The position numbers and the translations under genes were made by a program. Of a stretch of DNA of 64,000 bases, positions 1 through 10,995 are shown piece after piece (position 1 is the stretch's first letter; the number at the start of each line of letters is the position of its first letter). Under the pieces are notes generated by a model. It was not told the origin of the DNA, did no database searches, and saw only the letters and a program-made list of their open reading frames with translations. The DNA is from Tubulanus polymorphus (Eukaryota; Nemertea; Palaeonemertea; Tubulaniformes; Tubulanidae), in NCBI RefSeq assembly GCF_964204645.1, contig NC_134025.1:17702001-17766000 (forward strand), in the 5' to 3' direction.

Positions 1-481
1 TGGAGGCCCTCCCCCAGAAAAAATTTTGCGTTTTTGCACCGCCGGAGATGCGTTCTAGAGCGATCTGGGTGGTCTCGGTAACTGTTACTACATTTTCAAT
101 ATGCGGAGCAGCACCATACGGGACGGATACTTTTCCTTGTGTCGATGTACTAGCGGCAGTATCACGATCGGCATCTTCCATCTGAAAATACGACGGAAGG
201 CATTCGTTGTGCTTCACACCCCTCGCTGCCTTCTTATGCCGCGCGCTATCCGGGTGACGAAGAATATCTTTTTTCTCGCCACTACCGTATTTGACCTGGT
301 CTTTACAAACGACGCAGTACGCCACGCCAGCTAAGTCTAACTTACGAATGTAGTTCGATAAGTAGTCCCCGTTACTGTCCTTATACTCTAGCCAGTGCCA
401 GTTAAATTTATTTTTTATACCGCTGTCAATTGCCTTTATATCGGCCGACTCCCGACAGACAATCTTTCCGTGCGTGCTCAT
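1..481 (-). CDS. BED-finger, hAT-like transposase, N-terminal part (runs off the window)
   Basis: An open frame of 160 codons runs leftwards from the ATG at 481-479 to the window edge with no stop. It begins MSTHGKIVCRESADIK. Around residues 55-85 it shows a C-x2-C...H-x5-H pattern (YCVVCKDQ ... RHPDSARHKK), the layout of a BED-type zinc finger, which binds DNA at the N-terminus of many hAT transposases. The last ~12 codons near the edge resemble a G-rich non-coding repeat also seen at 9635-9665, so the exon may really end before them. The element end at 945 lies upstream of this start, which places the gene close to the right terminus of its transposon. The catalytic core and the hAT dimerisation domain would lie outside the window. 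A host BED-finger gene is the alternative. Confidence 0.55.
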   Translation of the reverse strand, partial: MSTHGKIVCRESADIKAIDSGIKNKFNWHWLEYKDSNGDYLSNYIRKLDLAGVAYCVVCKDQVKYGSGEKKDILRHPDSARHKKAARGVKHNECLPSYFQMEDADRDTAASTSTQGKVSVPYGAAPHIENVVTVTETTQIALERISGGAKTQNFFWGRAS

Positions 482-945
482 TTTGCAGACCGTCCCGCTT
501 GACAGCTGCAGGTAAAAAGAAAGTTACAAAGCTGCGTGCCTCAGGACATAGCACGCACGTGCTAATAATTGAGATGATATTGATTAAATATAATCTTAAT
601 TATTACCACGTGCATCTTCACATTGTTGGCCGTCAGCGGGACGATGTACAACGGCGCGTAAAGATTTGACTATTAATTGGAAATGGAGTCACAACAGTGG
701 CGCTCCGCCTACGCACGCACAGATACCACAACAAGCACACCTATATACATTGTAGCAGAACGTCCTCGGAAACAGAGACCAAGATAAAATAACACAGAAG
801 CGACGACGAGTACAAGCAAACGAACGCTTTTACGGTCCGTGCCATTACTGGTCGCCGCGAGGAATTCTCACCCAATTTCCGGAATTGACATCGGCGATCC
901 TAAATTTCCGGAATTCCGGATATTTCCGGAAAACTAGCATCTCTG
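1..945 (-). mobile_element. hAT-like DNA transposon, 5' end
   Basis: The right end reads ...CTAGCATCTCTG, i.e. an inward terminus CAGAGATGCTAG, matching the CAGRGATG-type ends of a second element at 9510-10243. Both share an internal stretch starting cgcttttacgg (831 and 10079) and a block related to 1-60 (9635-9700). The transposase start at 481 and about 460 bp of untranslated DNA lie inside. The other end is outside the window, so the target duplication cannot be checked. Confidence 0.5.
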
Positions 946-1628
946 AATATACAAAATTTTGCAATTGATCATGGTAACAAAATATCCCTTGGTACCAATC
1001 CAATAAGGAAATACCAAGTTATTCTACTATTCAACGCCCCCTGGTGACCATATAGAATAACTAACGTCCTTGAAACTTACCACAATCATAGACGATGTCA
1101 TGAGCTACAACTTGGCAATTGATTGTAGTAACAAAATATGCGAAGGTACAACTATAATATAGAAATACTAAATTATTGTATTATTCAATGCCCTTGGTGG
1201 CCATATACAAAAAGCAATGACCTTGAAACTCACCAAAATCATAGAACATGTTATGCCCTACAACTTTTCAATAGGTTGTGGTAATGAAATATGCTTAGGT
1301 ATCATAAAATGTGGAAAAACTTTTTCCCACCTACGAATGAGTACTGATGACACCAAGATGGCCGCCAATTGCGCCATAATTGGCCGATCAAAAATACCTG
1401 TCTCAGGTATAAAACATCCCTTTCCAAAGAATACCCATCACAAATTGCAATGAGAAATGGCAAACCATTAGGAAGCTACAGGACTCAGAATTTTATCACA
1501 TTGAAGTGTCTTCAAAACTTCCCAAAATAACTCGATTCCGTCTACGGACGGACTGACGAACGGACGGACGAGGGACGAATAGAGAATGCAATAGCCCGCT
1601 CAGACTTAAATCCCAAGTGGGCTTAAAA
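946..1628 (+). repeat. Helentron-like (pearl-type) repeat family A, copy 1
   Basis: About two ~153-bp monomers (markers: tgaccttgaaactcacca; attcaacgccccctggtg) are followed by a unique tail, a gacggacggacg stretch and a terminal hairpin of the type gcccgct...agtgggct. The same order recurs at 28110-29212, 29838-31155 and 34650-35660. The layout (a few tandem ~150-bp core units plus a short terminal hairpin, no coding capacity) is that of non-autonomous Helitron/Helentron elements such as bivalve pearl and fly DINE-1. The assignment rests on architecture; no Helitron protein is present. Confidence 0.55.
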
Positions 1629-1689
1629 CTATCCTAGCCCATTACCAAACTCTGTGATACTAAACATAAACAATTTAATTGCTGATTAC

Positions 1690-2872
1690 TGATGCTGTCA
1701 GATGCTATTGTACTTCTCCTTTCCTAAGGGACCCTTTTACCCATCAGAATCAAATGAAATCCAAAGCAGATACAGTACATCCTCTCCCTAGGGGTACTCA
1801 TACTGTGTACCATCATTGTCCTACTTTAAACAGTTCTTCTTGAATAGCGTTCACAACGGATCACATGAATGACCTCTAGTGATCTTGACCTTTGATCCTT
1901 GTACCCCAAATCAATAGGGCATATTCTATCCCTAATTGTTATCATACAATGTAATATAATTGTCCTGCTATCGACGGGTTTTCTTGAATCCTGTTCATAA
2001 GGTTTCACATTAGTGACCTCTAGCAGGGTTCATAGTTGTCAGGCCTTGGTTAAAATCAAGACTTATCATCTCCTTTGAAAAGTGAAAATCAACACTTTTT
2101 TAATCAAATGCGCAAACCATCAACAACTGTCACGCCAAAACTAACGTCCCATAGAAAGTTCATAACTAACACAACTATCCGTATTTTCCGACGATTAAGC
2201 TACCAAGGGCAGTTGTTCAGCCTAAAAAACATTTTATAAAGCTTTGCCGAATAAGCCGAGGCCCTTCATTAGATTTTAATTCTTCACTCAATTTGTCAAT
2301 TTGTTTGTCTTAATTGACGATGTATGAGGCTGACAATACGCGCCTGCTGATGTGTGAGAGTGTTGTTTATACTACCATTGCCGAGTCACTGTGCTATACA
2401 TACATATATAAACTTGCACAGGTATATATGTAACCCATATTCATACACACGCGGCTGACTGCTGACGCGTGTATATACAAATGATTTAACAACGTGGTAT
2501 TAGACCGCAATTTAACAAGTCAGAATCCATCCATCCACAAAATGTTGAAAAATATAAACATATACTTTTCATTTATTTCATAGAAATCAAAACAAATACT
2601 GGTGATTATTTTTTTTTTCTTAAATATACAAATAAATACCCACTTGGAAGATCCGCTACGAACCCTGTCTAGTGAACTTTGATCCTTGCATCTCAAAATC
2701 AATAGGGTACATCCTCTCCCTATGGGTATTCACACTAGGGAATATCATTGTCCTGCTATCAGAAGTTCTTCTTGAATTGTGTTCACAAGCAGATGTGTAC
2801 GGATGGATGGACAGAGGTGGATACCAAGTCCCCTGGCGGTGGCTTTACGCTGTACGGGGGACAAAAAGGGAG
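1690..2872 (+). repeat. Helentron-like repeat family B, copy 1 (split by an insertion)
   Basis: Units carrying 'agggcacatcctctcccta' and 'cttgacctttgat' occur at 1740-2023 and resume at 2668. The copy ends near 2870 in a hairpin-prone ...gtcccctgg...gggggaca tail after a gacgg-like run. The two parts belong to one element interrupted by the inverted-repeat transposon at 2024-2667. A fuller copy lies at 42440-43205. Confidence 0.55.
2024..2667. mobile_element. 644-bp inverted-repeat transposon inserted in repeat B
   Basis: The ends are CAGGGTTCATAG on the left and CTACGAACCCTG on the right, a 12-bp inverted repeat with one mismatch. TCTAG flanks both sides (2019-2023 and 2668-2672), and removing the insert restores the repeat B consensus across the junction. 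The CAGGG ends suggest hAT, although a 5-bp duplication is shorter than the usual 8. There is no coding capacity. Confidence 0.6.
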
Positions 2873-3007
2873 GTTACATCAAAGGATATACATTTGTTGT
2901 TACCAGGAATAATATTCTCAACACGTTCAAGTAAATCTAGGTAATGCTGAAGGTGGGAAGGAGAAAAGGAAATGAGCCCAGGAGTTAACTATTGAGCTAG
3001 AAATTTA

Positions 3008-3078
3008 GATAACAGTAGAAATGAATAATGAGATGAGTAGTACTACATGTATATAGGCACGAGCTTTGGCTACTAATG
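3008..3078 (-). repeat. Inverted arm, left copy (ribozyme-bearing element end)
   Basis: Read leftwards this stretch gives cattagtagccaaagctc, then gtactactcat...attcattt. It is an inverted, diverged copy of 5122-5197. It directly abuts the LINE poly-A tail at 3079. Confidence 0.6.
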
Positions 3079-5080
3079 TTTTTTTTTAACCATTGAAATT
3101 TCATTATGAACATAACATTTACAATATACAATGGACAACCACAAATTGTCCGGGGACATTATATGTGGTCTCGGAACAAGAAGAAAAACAAAACAATATT
3201 AAGTTAATATAGCGGTTTCATGGCATATTATATTAGTTACATGATTGTTAAAAGTCTACATTCTACAGGTTTCAAGAATCTGGAGGTGTTTTCACATCGT
3301 ATGGGTCTTAACGAAGTCGGTGGCAATATAGAATAAACAAACATGCTTAAGCCAAGAGGATAAATGTTCAAGTAATGCATGGTCACTCAAAGACGACAAT
3401 ATGCTGTGATAAAAGATGCGCATATACTTATTATTTGTAGATTTACAGCATGGTCAAGATTGTTTCTTCCATGAATGAGGAAATTACATTTATCTTTTTG
3501 GCTTAAGTTTGAACACATGTCATACAGAAACATATTTTCTAAGGAAAGGTGAAGGCGATTTCTAAGGTTAACTATTGTGGGTTTACGATATTTGATAAAA
3601 AGGTGGATTGTATCAAAACGCAGACTACAAAACTCACATAAGGGATTTGCGTTTTCAAAATTGTGGCGGGAATAGTGTGCTGGAAGCAGTAAATCCACTC
3701 GCAAGCAGTTCAGGTTTATTTCATTACTACGAGTTAAGATCGACATATCTGTAGTGCTGTAGGCCGTTTTAAGCGTATTTGATCGAATTCTGAATTTAAA
3801 TCGAGACAAAGTTGGGAGCGTTCTAATTTCAGGCAAGGTTTTATTCCATCTCTGCATTAGAGAATACATTGGGGATGACATAATTTTGGCAGAGGGCGTC
3901 GGTGGAAAAGAATACGGGCGTCTTTCTCTCAATGCACGAACTGGAATGGACCTAAAACTATCAAAGAGGTTAGAAACATAAGGAGGACAAAGTCCGTTTG
4001 AGGCTTTGAACATATATATACTTAATCGGTCTATTCTCCGAGATGAAAGGGTCGACCAGTTTAGCGAATGCAATACTTTTTCAGTATTAGAGCCATGTAT
4101 ACAGCCAGAAACAAGTAGGGCTGCTCTGTAATGTAGCCCCTCTAATCTATCTAATGTTGTCTTTGGGGCACTGTTGTATATCACGTCACAGTAGTCGAAA
4201 TGGGGTCGGATAAATGACATATACATAATATTCAGGTGTCGAGATTTGATAAATTCACTAAGGTATTTGAGAGGATTTAATTTGGATTGAACCTTGGATT
4301 CAAGTTCCTGAATGTGAGCCGAGTAGGACAAATTGTGGTCGAGGACAAAGCCTAAGCGTTTATGTTTTATTTTGATAGGGATATTGTCGCCATATAATTG
4401 TAATGGTGGATAGTTTTTAGTGCCAGCTTTAGTAAAAATGATATCACAGCTTTTACATGGTTTAAATTTAAGTCCCCACGTAGTAGACCAGTCTGCTATT
4501 TTATGGAGGCCTTCCTGAATTATAGTGTTTCCTATACGCGGATTTTTTTGATCGACGGGAATATATATTGACGTATCGTCAGCATACAAAAATACCTCAG
4601 CGGATAGATTATCGGGTAGATCGTTTATGTATAATAAAGATATGAGTGGACTTAGTATGGAACCCTGAGGCACACCACTGTTGATGAAATTGTCTTTGGA
4701 TGGACTAGAAAGGGACCCATTTACTGAAATCCGAATTTTCCGATTATTCAGGTAGCTACTTAGGATATCATATAAGTTGCCGTTGATGCCGTAAGCAGAC
4801 CGTTTATGTAGTAACAGGGAGTGTGGGATTGAATCAAATGCAGCTGCCACGTCCAAAAATACCGCGCGAACATTGAAATTGCGCTCAAGTTTTTCATGGA
4901 TGAAAGAAGTTATACACAGCAATTGGTCACACGTAGAGTGGCCAGCGAGAAAACCTGATTGATTCATATATAATAAATTATTAGACAACAGATGATTAAG
5001 CATCGGATCAAAAATAACCTTTTCAAAAATTTATGATATTGTACTAAGTAGACTAATGGGACGATAATGTTTCATCACGC
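3079..5080 (-). mobile_element. 5'-truncated non-LTR retrotransposon (LINE)
   Basis: The element is read leftwards. It ends in a poly-A tail seen as T9 at 3079-3087, preceded by ~300 bp of 3' UTR. It covers the RT and C-terminal regions; the endonuclease is missing. Upstream of the long frame the RT reading continues as RPISLLSTIS-stop-IFEKVIFDP (5030-5080) and then fades, which marks the truncation. No target-site duplication was found, and both flanks are inverted arms described separately. Confidence 0.8.
3387..5003 (-). pseudogene. LINE reverse transcriptase, C-terminal half of ORF2
   Basis: The 538-residue frame contains classical non-LTR RT blocks: VFLDVAAAFDSI (motif A), SGVPQGSILSPLI (motif B) and FLYADDTSIY (motif C with catalytic YADD). 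A thumb and a C-terminal region with CEFCSLRFDTIHLF follow, resembling the CxxC...H finger at the end of many LINE proteins; the usual final Cys is replaced (IKY). The frame is intact over its length, but an in-frame TAA at about 5031 separates it from the N-terminal RT motif, and the endonuclease is absent, so the copy is inactive. The LINE clade (CR1/Jockey-like or other) cannot be settled by eye. Confidence 0.85.
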
Positions 5081-5100
5081 TTCATCACGTGAAGTGTCAT

Positions 5101-5200
5101 TCATCTGATGAAGCTTCTATACATTAGTAGCAAAAGCTCGTGCATCAAATAAATAGTTAACCTATCTAGTACTACTCGTCTCCTTATTCATTCAAAACCT
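5101..5200 (+). ncRNA. Hammerhead-ribozyme-like motif and inverted arm, right copy
   Basis: CTGATGA at 5105-5111 is followed by a near-palindrome gcttcta/tagtagc (one mismatch) that would form stem II, and then AAAAGCTCGTGC where a hammerhead has GAAA. The left arm has CAAAGCTCGTGC at the same place, so the ancestor was probably GAAAGCTCGTGC. The downstream part matches the left arm at 3008-3078. The layout equals that of the Penelope-like element ends at 32091 and 45035. The present copy is mutated in the core. Confidence 0.45.
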
Positions 5201-5667
5201 GGTAAACACAGCTTCTCTACGAATCTTCAGATAACAGTAGGTGGGGGAATTACAATTAGACACTATAGGGCACAGAAGAATACTATCTTTGAATTTTTAG
5301 GCAGCTCATAAATAAAAGGTTACCAGTAAGAGGGAAAACATGAACGAAATTGAATCAAAGTTTATTTACTTGAAGAAAAACGATTAATAATACCTGAAAA
5401 ACTTATATTAAAAGTAGCTTGCATATGTTGAAGAGGATTCAACTTAAGTTTCTTAAATACATCGAGATAGCATTTCAACATCATAATGATCCAGATATCA
5501 AATAACAACTTTTCACCTTTATCAGCTTTAGATATTCTAAAGTCTGTTCACTCTCAAAAGAGCCAGGAAGGAGGGTCACTATGTACTGTCACTGAAAAAC
5601 ACAACCAATTGCAATGCATGTGTACATTAAACACAATCCATATATAGTATAATCATTTTCAAACTTC
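5201..5667. other. Non-coding intron DNA
   Basis: AT-rich sequence downstream of the transposase pseudogene. No exon, RNA gene or repeat recognised. Confidence 0.5.
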
Positions 5668-7740
5668 TCATTCACTAAGTGGCGTCGCTAGGCTCCCCTC
5701 ATTTTCACTACATGCGTCTGTTTCACTATTGTTTCCTTCATTTGATACACGTCTGAATCACAGGGGCTCGTTACGATAGCTGGGGGTCCAAAATCAAAGA
5801 TTTGACCCAGTATCCTAGGTACCACCTATAAAAAAAGAAAAGGGAGCTAACATTTTGACATACAAGAATTGACCTTCTCATTTCAACCCCTCATAACTTC
5901 GTAACCGATCGACCGATTTACACGAAATTAGATTCATTTCATTCCCAAGAGGTGACTTTTTCGTTTGAGACCTTCCGCGACAAAATCGGATAAGAGACAC
6001 CCGAGAAATCACGACTCAAATCCGAAAAAAAGAGTCAAAATAGCCAAAGCCGGAATTACTAGGACGTCTCGGAGTAGTCGATTCCCGACGAAAAACGATG
6101 AGTTGACGCGGTTCCCGGACGTTAATCTTCACATATCATACATCGCTGGAAAGCTTATGAACTGACCTTATTGAAAAATGCTTTTATTTGATAATCCGTT
6201 CCGAAACCGGCGACAAGCGAGGTGATAATACGCACCGAACCGATAAATACGCACTTTAAGCGTCACTGAACCGCCATTGAGGGTGTGACGTCACGGGCTC
6301 TGAGGACTGATAAATTCGCGATACGTGATTGGTCGACTGAATATGTCAATTATCTAGCGTTGCATGCTGGGATTTCTCATGACGTCACGCAGTTAATGGC
6401 GGCCGGAATACACTTGGAAATCGTATTTATCGCATCAATCTGGATTATCAGCTCGCCAGTCGCGGGTATCGGAACGGATTATCAAATAAACGCGTCTTTC
6501 AATAAGGTCAGTTCATAAGCTTTCCAGCAATGTATGATATGTGAAGATTAACGTCCGGGAACCGCGTCAAATCATCGTTTTTCGTCGGAAATTGAGCACT
6601 TCAAGCCGTCCTAGTAATTCCGGCTTTGGATATTTTGACCCGTTTTTTCGGATTTGAGTCGTGATTTCATCGGGGACGGTCTCAAGCGAAAAAGTCACCT
6701 CTTGGGAATGAAACGAATCTAATTTCGTGTAAATCGGTCGATCGGTTACGAAGTTATGAGGGGTTGAAATGAGAAGGTCAATTCTTGTATGTCAAAATGT
6801 TAGCTCCCTTTTCTTTTTTTATAGGTGGTACCTAGGATACTGGGTCAAATCTTTGATTTTGGACCCCCAGCTATCGTAACGAGCCCCTGTGGTCTGAATC
6901 ACTCGATTCTGAAGAATCCGAATCAGCAGCTATATTGATGATAATCCTCTCTATTTATAAGTCTATTAATTATACCTCATCCCAAAATTCTTGTTCGACC
7001 TTCACTATGATTGCAGGCTTTTTCCAAATCCTCAGCTGTGACATTAGGGATTGAAATCACAGTGGTATGGAGGGAATCTCACAAATTCATGTCCATGTTT
7101 GGTAGCAATGGTGTCAATCTTATATTTTGGAACTGGCGGAAGATTTTTATGAATGATTGTCAAAAACTCAGCACGAAGATGTTGCTCGTTGAAAGGTATT
7201 TCCTGTTTCTTTCACCACTCAACCATCATATATTTTGTTGAACTCTTTGTTGGTGCCCTATCTAAAACAACACTGTGAAACTTGACGTTATCTATAACAA
7301 TAATCAGTTTTTCAGTAAACCATTTTTCTAAGTTTTCTGCATTCATTTCATCGTGATAATGGTGACCTGATACATTTTCCTCACAGTTGGTACATCTCCT
7401 TTCACTAAGCCTGCCCTTACATAATTCAAAATTTTACATGTCCATGTCGTCGATGTCAAGTTTTGACGTCTCCAATTTTCTTTTCTTCTTTGGCGTCGTA
7501 AAATCACTCTTTATTCTTTAGATTGTACTTCTATCAATTCCCGTTACAGTCTCTAATCGCTGCAACCAGTTTTTCAATTGAATAGAGGGGAGTTGGTTTT
7601 TTCTCTCAATCTCCATGAATTTTGTCACATTATAGATGACAGTTCTTGCCTGTCTTTGAAGTGCACGCCCTGATTTTGTTGCAGATTTTTAGAATATTGA
7701 ATCCGACAAGTAAAGATCCCTTCACTATCCCCATTTCTAG
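5668..7740 (-). pseudogene. IS630/Tc1-type DDE transposase, broken and split by a foldback element
   Basis: Read leftwards from about 7700, the frame gives SGRALQRQARTVIYNVTKF and a helix-turn-helix region (GIDRSTI), then a basic TTPKKKRKLE stretch. Further on come HHYHDEMNAENLEKWF, the catalytic-Asp block LIIVIDNVKFHSVVLD, and HGHEFVRFPPYHCDFNP. The third catalytic acidic residue, expected as NPIELxW, is deleted: the frame jumps from CDFNP to VTAEDLEKACNH. Two further frameshifts and two stops occur. The acidic Ser/Asp/Glu-rich C-terminus is cut by the insertion at 5759-6891 and resumes beyond it (SNEGNNSETDACSENEGS) to a stop at 5668-5670. This matches the multicopy DDE_3-type transposases of invertebrates. 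Confidence 0.75.
5759..6891. mobile_element. 1133-bp foldback (near-palindromic) hAT-type element
   Basis: The ends are CACAGGGGCTCGTTACG and its inverse. The inverted arms continue inwards for roughly 520-530 bp each with good identity, leaving only ~80 bp of unique centre (about 6295-6375). GTCTGAAT flanks both ends exactly (5751-5758 and 6892-6899), an 8-bp target duplication that together with the CAGGGG end points to hAT mobilisation. It sits within the acidic tail of the DDE transposase pseudogene and is therefore the younger insertion. Both arms carry TGACGTCA-like CRE motifs near the centre. Short frames inside are by-products of the palindrome. Confidence 0.85.
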
Positions 7741-8524
7741 AAATTTCGACTGTAAGTAACCCTTCGACCGTAAATCGATGTGCAAAACGTCACAGGTCTA
7801 TGTGTACAAATACAAGCTATTTGGCAAAATATTATTGACAAAGATGTAGGATGGCTTCCTGCGATTATATAATGAGCCCTATTTGAACATCGTGAGAATC
7901 ATGAGAAGATGTATTGTAATAGTAATGGATGTATGATTATATCAGAAGCAGCAGGCATAAATAGAAATGATAAGTAAATCGGATTATTTTGTATCAAGAA
8001 ACGAAATTCTTAATATGGACTTTCCTAAATTTACATGAGTAGTGCATGTTTAATAGGCATCAAGAATGGTACTCTAGAGGTTTAAGAACAAATGAAAAGG
8101 ACTGATAACTTATGGATTGAATTCAAATGATGGGAGAAAATTGACTAGTTACAGACCGAAAATAAGGACGGAAATAATTAAGAAAAAAATTGCTTTTTTC
8201 TCAAATTATGAATGGAAATGCATGCCTATCTTTGTCATGAAGTTTTTGGCAGAATTTCAGAGAAACCGTGCTCCAAGTAATCAAAAAAGCCTAAGATGTC
8301 CCCCTTGATTGAATTTGCAGTTTCCAAGAAAACTTGAACTAGGCCACGCGCGAAGCGCACTTTTCATATACATCCGCAGATCAATACACCACAATGCAGC
8401 GAGTCTGTGTCTAGCATGTGTATGAAGCATGAATATACGTAAAAGGGCATGAGTTCTTTCGAAACGAAATGTAGTTCCAACAACAAGTAAATAACCAAAT
8501 ATATGAATAAGCAACAGATTCCGA
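7741..8524. other. Non-coding intron DNA
   Basis: No supported exon. Small frames here lack recognisable content. Confidence 0.4.
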
Positions 8525-8700
8525 TGAAATTCAATAGGCTTAGAGCTTTTATTACTGCATTGAATGTTTTAAAAGAAACTAAGCCTCCTTTTTAAGTCAT
8601 TTTGTACCATAGCAGGAAAGTTTCATATGTGATAACAAAATTGACTTTGCTGAAGCAAAAGTCCATGAAAATGGCGGATGTATGCACGATGTGTAAGTCT
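8525..8700 (+). repeat. Interspersed repeat shared with 60985-61150
   Basis: The stretch aaattcaatagg...ttactgcattga...ttttgtacca...aagtccat recurs in the same orientation at about 60985-61135 with moderate divergence. Origin unknown. Confidence 0.5.
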
Positions 8701-8929
8701 GATATAAAAGAAAGACACTGACATGGGGATGTTGGTGGAACGACGAAGCTATCTACAACCTGTGTAGCGCCGGCATGAATTTTATCGGCAGCTACAAGCA
8801 GTCAATATAAAAATTTTTAAACATATAATTTCAATATTCAAATGTTTTAGAAAATATGTTCGATATTAGGGGTATGCAGGTTTCACTGCTGAGAAACATT
8901 TCAAAAAATATTTTCCAAGTGATACATAC

Positions 8930-9033
8930 GTGTGAGGATGTATATTCGTTTGATGGCCATCTTCTTCTAAGTTGTTCGTATAAAAATTAAGCAAACCATC
9001 TTTTAAACCAATCTCATGCTTTAATTGTGAAAC
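8930..9033 (-). CDS. TRAK: TRAK/milton exon (HAP1_N coiled coil, continued)
   Basis: The acceptor ...aaacttcag precedes 9033 and a GTATGT donor follows 8930. The 104-nt exon starts in phase 0 and ends in phase 2, encoding VSQLKHEIGLKDGLLNFYTN and then NLEEDGHQTNIHPHT. This corresponds closely to the VSQLRHEL-x-KDELLQFYT segment of animal TRAK proteins. TRAK/milton links kinesin and dynein to mitochondria through Miro; this stretch belongs to the N-terminal HAP1 coiled coil that contacts the motor. It follows the exon at 23338-23454 in frame after a 14.3-kb intron. The remaining exons must lie to the left, probably outside the window. Confidence 0.9.
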
Positions 9034-9139
9034 CTGAAGTTTAAAAGCAAAATTTCTTAATACCAAACAGAATACACTGCATACAGAAACTTGTGCATGA
9101 GAAAAAAGAGCTTCCTGTAACTGATTATTAATAACACAC

Positions 9140-10707
9140 AAAGTCTATTCACAACGAGTTGACGTGCGGCTTTTTCTCCACATCAAAGAGCAGCTACTGC
9201 TGTGAGCTGTCAGATAGCCGCTACACAAATGATCCATCACAGATGTGCTGACCCACTGCAGCCCAGCGTCCACCAAGAGTGCATAACTTGCATCTCCAAC
9301 CACTCAGTTCTTTAATATTAGACAAGTCAGTTTAAAAATGATTTGGTTGACAAATTCATTATAAATATCAGCGATGATTCTTCGTCTGAATTAGATTCAA
9401 ACTATATAATATGGATGCATCCGCAAAAGAGAGTGACTGGATAGAAGATTGGAGTTCAATCTGTGCCATCTTATTATCTAGATATAATATAGTGCCACTT
9501 CTCTATGACAGGGATGAGAACGCCGACCTGTAAAATCCGCGGGTTATTTTTCTTGAGTGACATACGCGAACCAGCTGACGGCGTAGCCGTCAGCACTAGC
9601 GAGCGCCGAAGGCGCGAAGCTATTTCGGGGTGGTTTGGGGGCCCTCCCCCAAGAAAATTTTAGAAATTAAATACGTTTTCCGAGCACTTAGAGCGATCTC
9701 GAACCCATGAACGACTATTATATTTTGGAAGGTAATGGCTAGTTCCAATGTGGTACATCCTCATTTGATGACATTCAGCATCTCATGCATTACGGGTCGA
9801 GCCCTGAATTATTGCAGTAAAAATGCGCCGATGAATGCTCACTAAAAATCATCACCAAGTAGTGTATAATATCCGAAAGCGTTCGCCACACACACGCAGC
9901 AACAGTAAGTAGACCTATATATGTTACTACTGTTGCTGTGCGTGCGTGTCTGCAACCGATCGATAAAATACATACAAACTCATCGTAGTACAAATGTACA
10001 TACAAAATCACTGTGTTGCAATGAATATGCATTGAAATGCGATACTTATACGTGACGATAAGTAAAACAGGCACTGAACGCTTTTACGGTTCACCTGATT
10101 ACCGATCGCGCCGGACCAATTGAGTGAGATCATCACCCCCCCCCCCATACTTTTACATCATTTTTGGACTATTTGGAAAATTGATATTTTTCAATACTGA
10201 AATCCGCGGGAAACCGCGGATCCGAGGGGAATTCTCATCTCTGCTATGAGTGAAAACCACGAAAATATCAGTTGTCTAAATGCCTAGAGTTCTGTGAAAA
10301 TATATTACAAAAATATGTGACTTGACATGTGTTAAACCCAGATATATCTTCTTGCGTTGAATATTCTGTGAAATGAGCAAAATCCTCGAAAATTCTCTCC
10401 TTAATACTACAACTACAACTACAACTATTTTATCTGGATCACTGCCAGGCTTTGCCATCCATCAACTCTACGTCATCATTCAATAAGAGTGTATAAAACA
10501 ACAAGATAAACTTAAATTCTTCTATATTCCTAAGACTGCATGTCTTGTGAAATCTTGCTAGTTATTCACTCTGGCTGAATGTGTACAAAACCATAGCAAC
10601 AAGCCATTTAACTGGCTCAGCATGCACTCTGCAGCAGAGTTCACTACTGTAAACTGATACCTCTGTGGTCAAAAAGCCGCACGTCAACTCGTTGTGAATA
10701 GACTTTA
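9140..10707. mobile_element. 1.57-kb element with 36-bp inverted repeats, containing another element
   Basis: The left end aaagtctattcacaacgag...gcggcttttt (9140-9175) is repeated inverted and essentially exact at 10671-10707. No target-site duplication is obvious and there is no transposase. A CAGRGATG-ended element (9510-10243) is nested inside. Confidence 0.6.
9510..10243. mobile_element. Non-autonomous hAT-like element, nested
   Basis: It starts CAGGGATGAGAA and ends TTCTCATCTCTG. CTATGA flanks both ends (9504-9509 and 10244-10249). Internal blocks match the transposase-bearing element at 1-945 (G-rich block at 9635-9700; cgcttttacgg at 10079), so it is a deletion derivative of that family. 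It contains a C11-12 run near 10137-10145 and inverted 'ccgcgg' repeats near the right end. No coding remains. Confidence 0.6.
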
Positions 10708-10995
10708 GCATTCACTTTTCATGAAATAATGCAATGTTTGGGTATTATTTGTGAAACACACATTCAGCTTAAATTAACTACGCACGATACAATTGAAAAA
10801 TCTACACACACAGGCACTTTTCAGGACCAGATACGATTGGCAAAATACCCACTATTTGCGGATCAAAGTATAATCAAGCAGCCTGTTGGCTGATACAGTT
10901 CCGCTCTGTTATGATTTGATTTTGCAAGGACCACCATTCAGCCGGCCCACACAAGAAAATATGGCTAGAAAAAGTTTTGATGGGGAATTTTTTTG

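Noticed and set aside
5965-6518. Two short plus-strand frames
   Set aside because: They lie in the arms of the foldback element and show no protein-like content.
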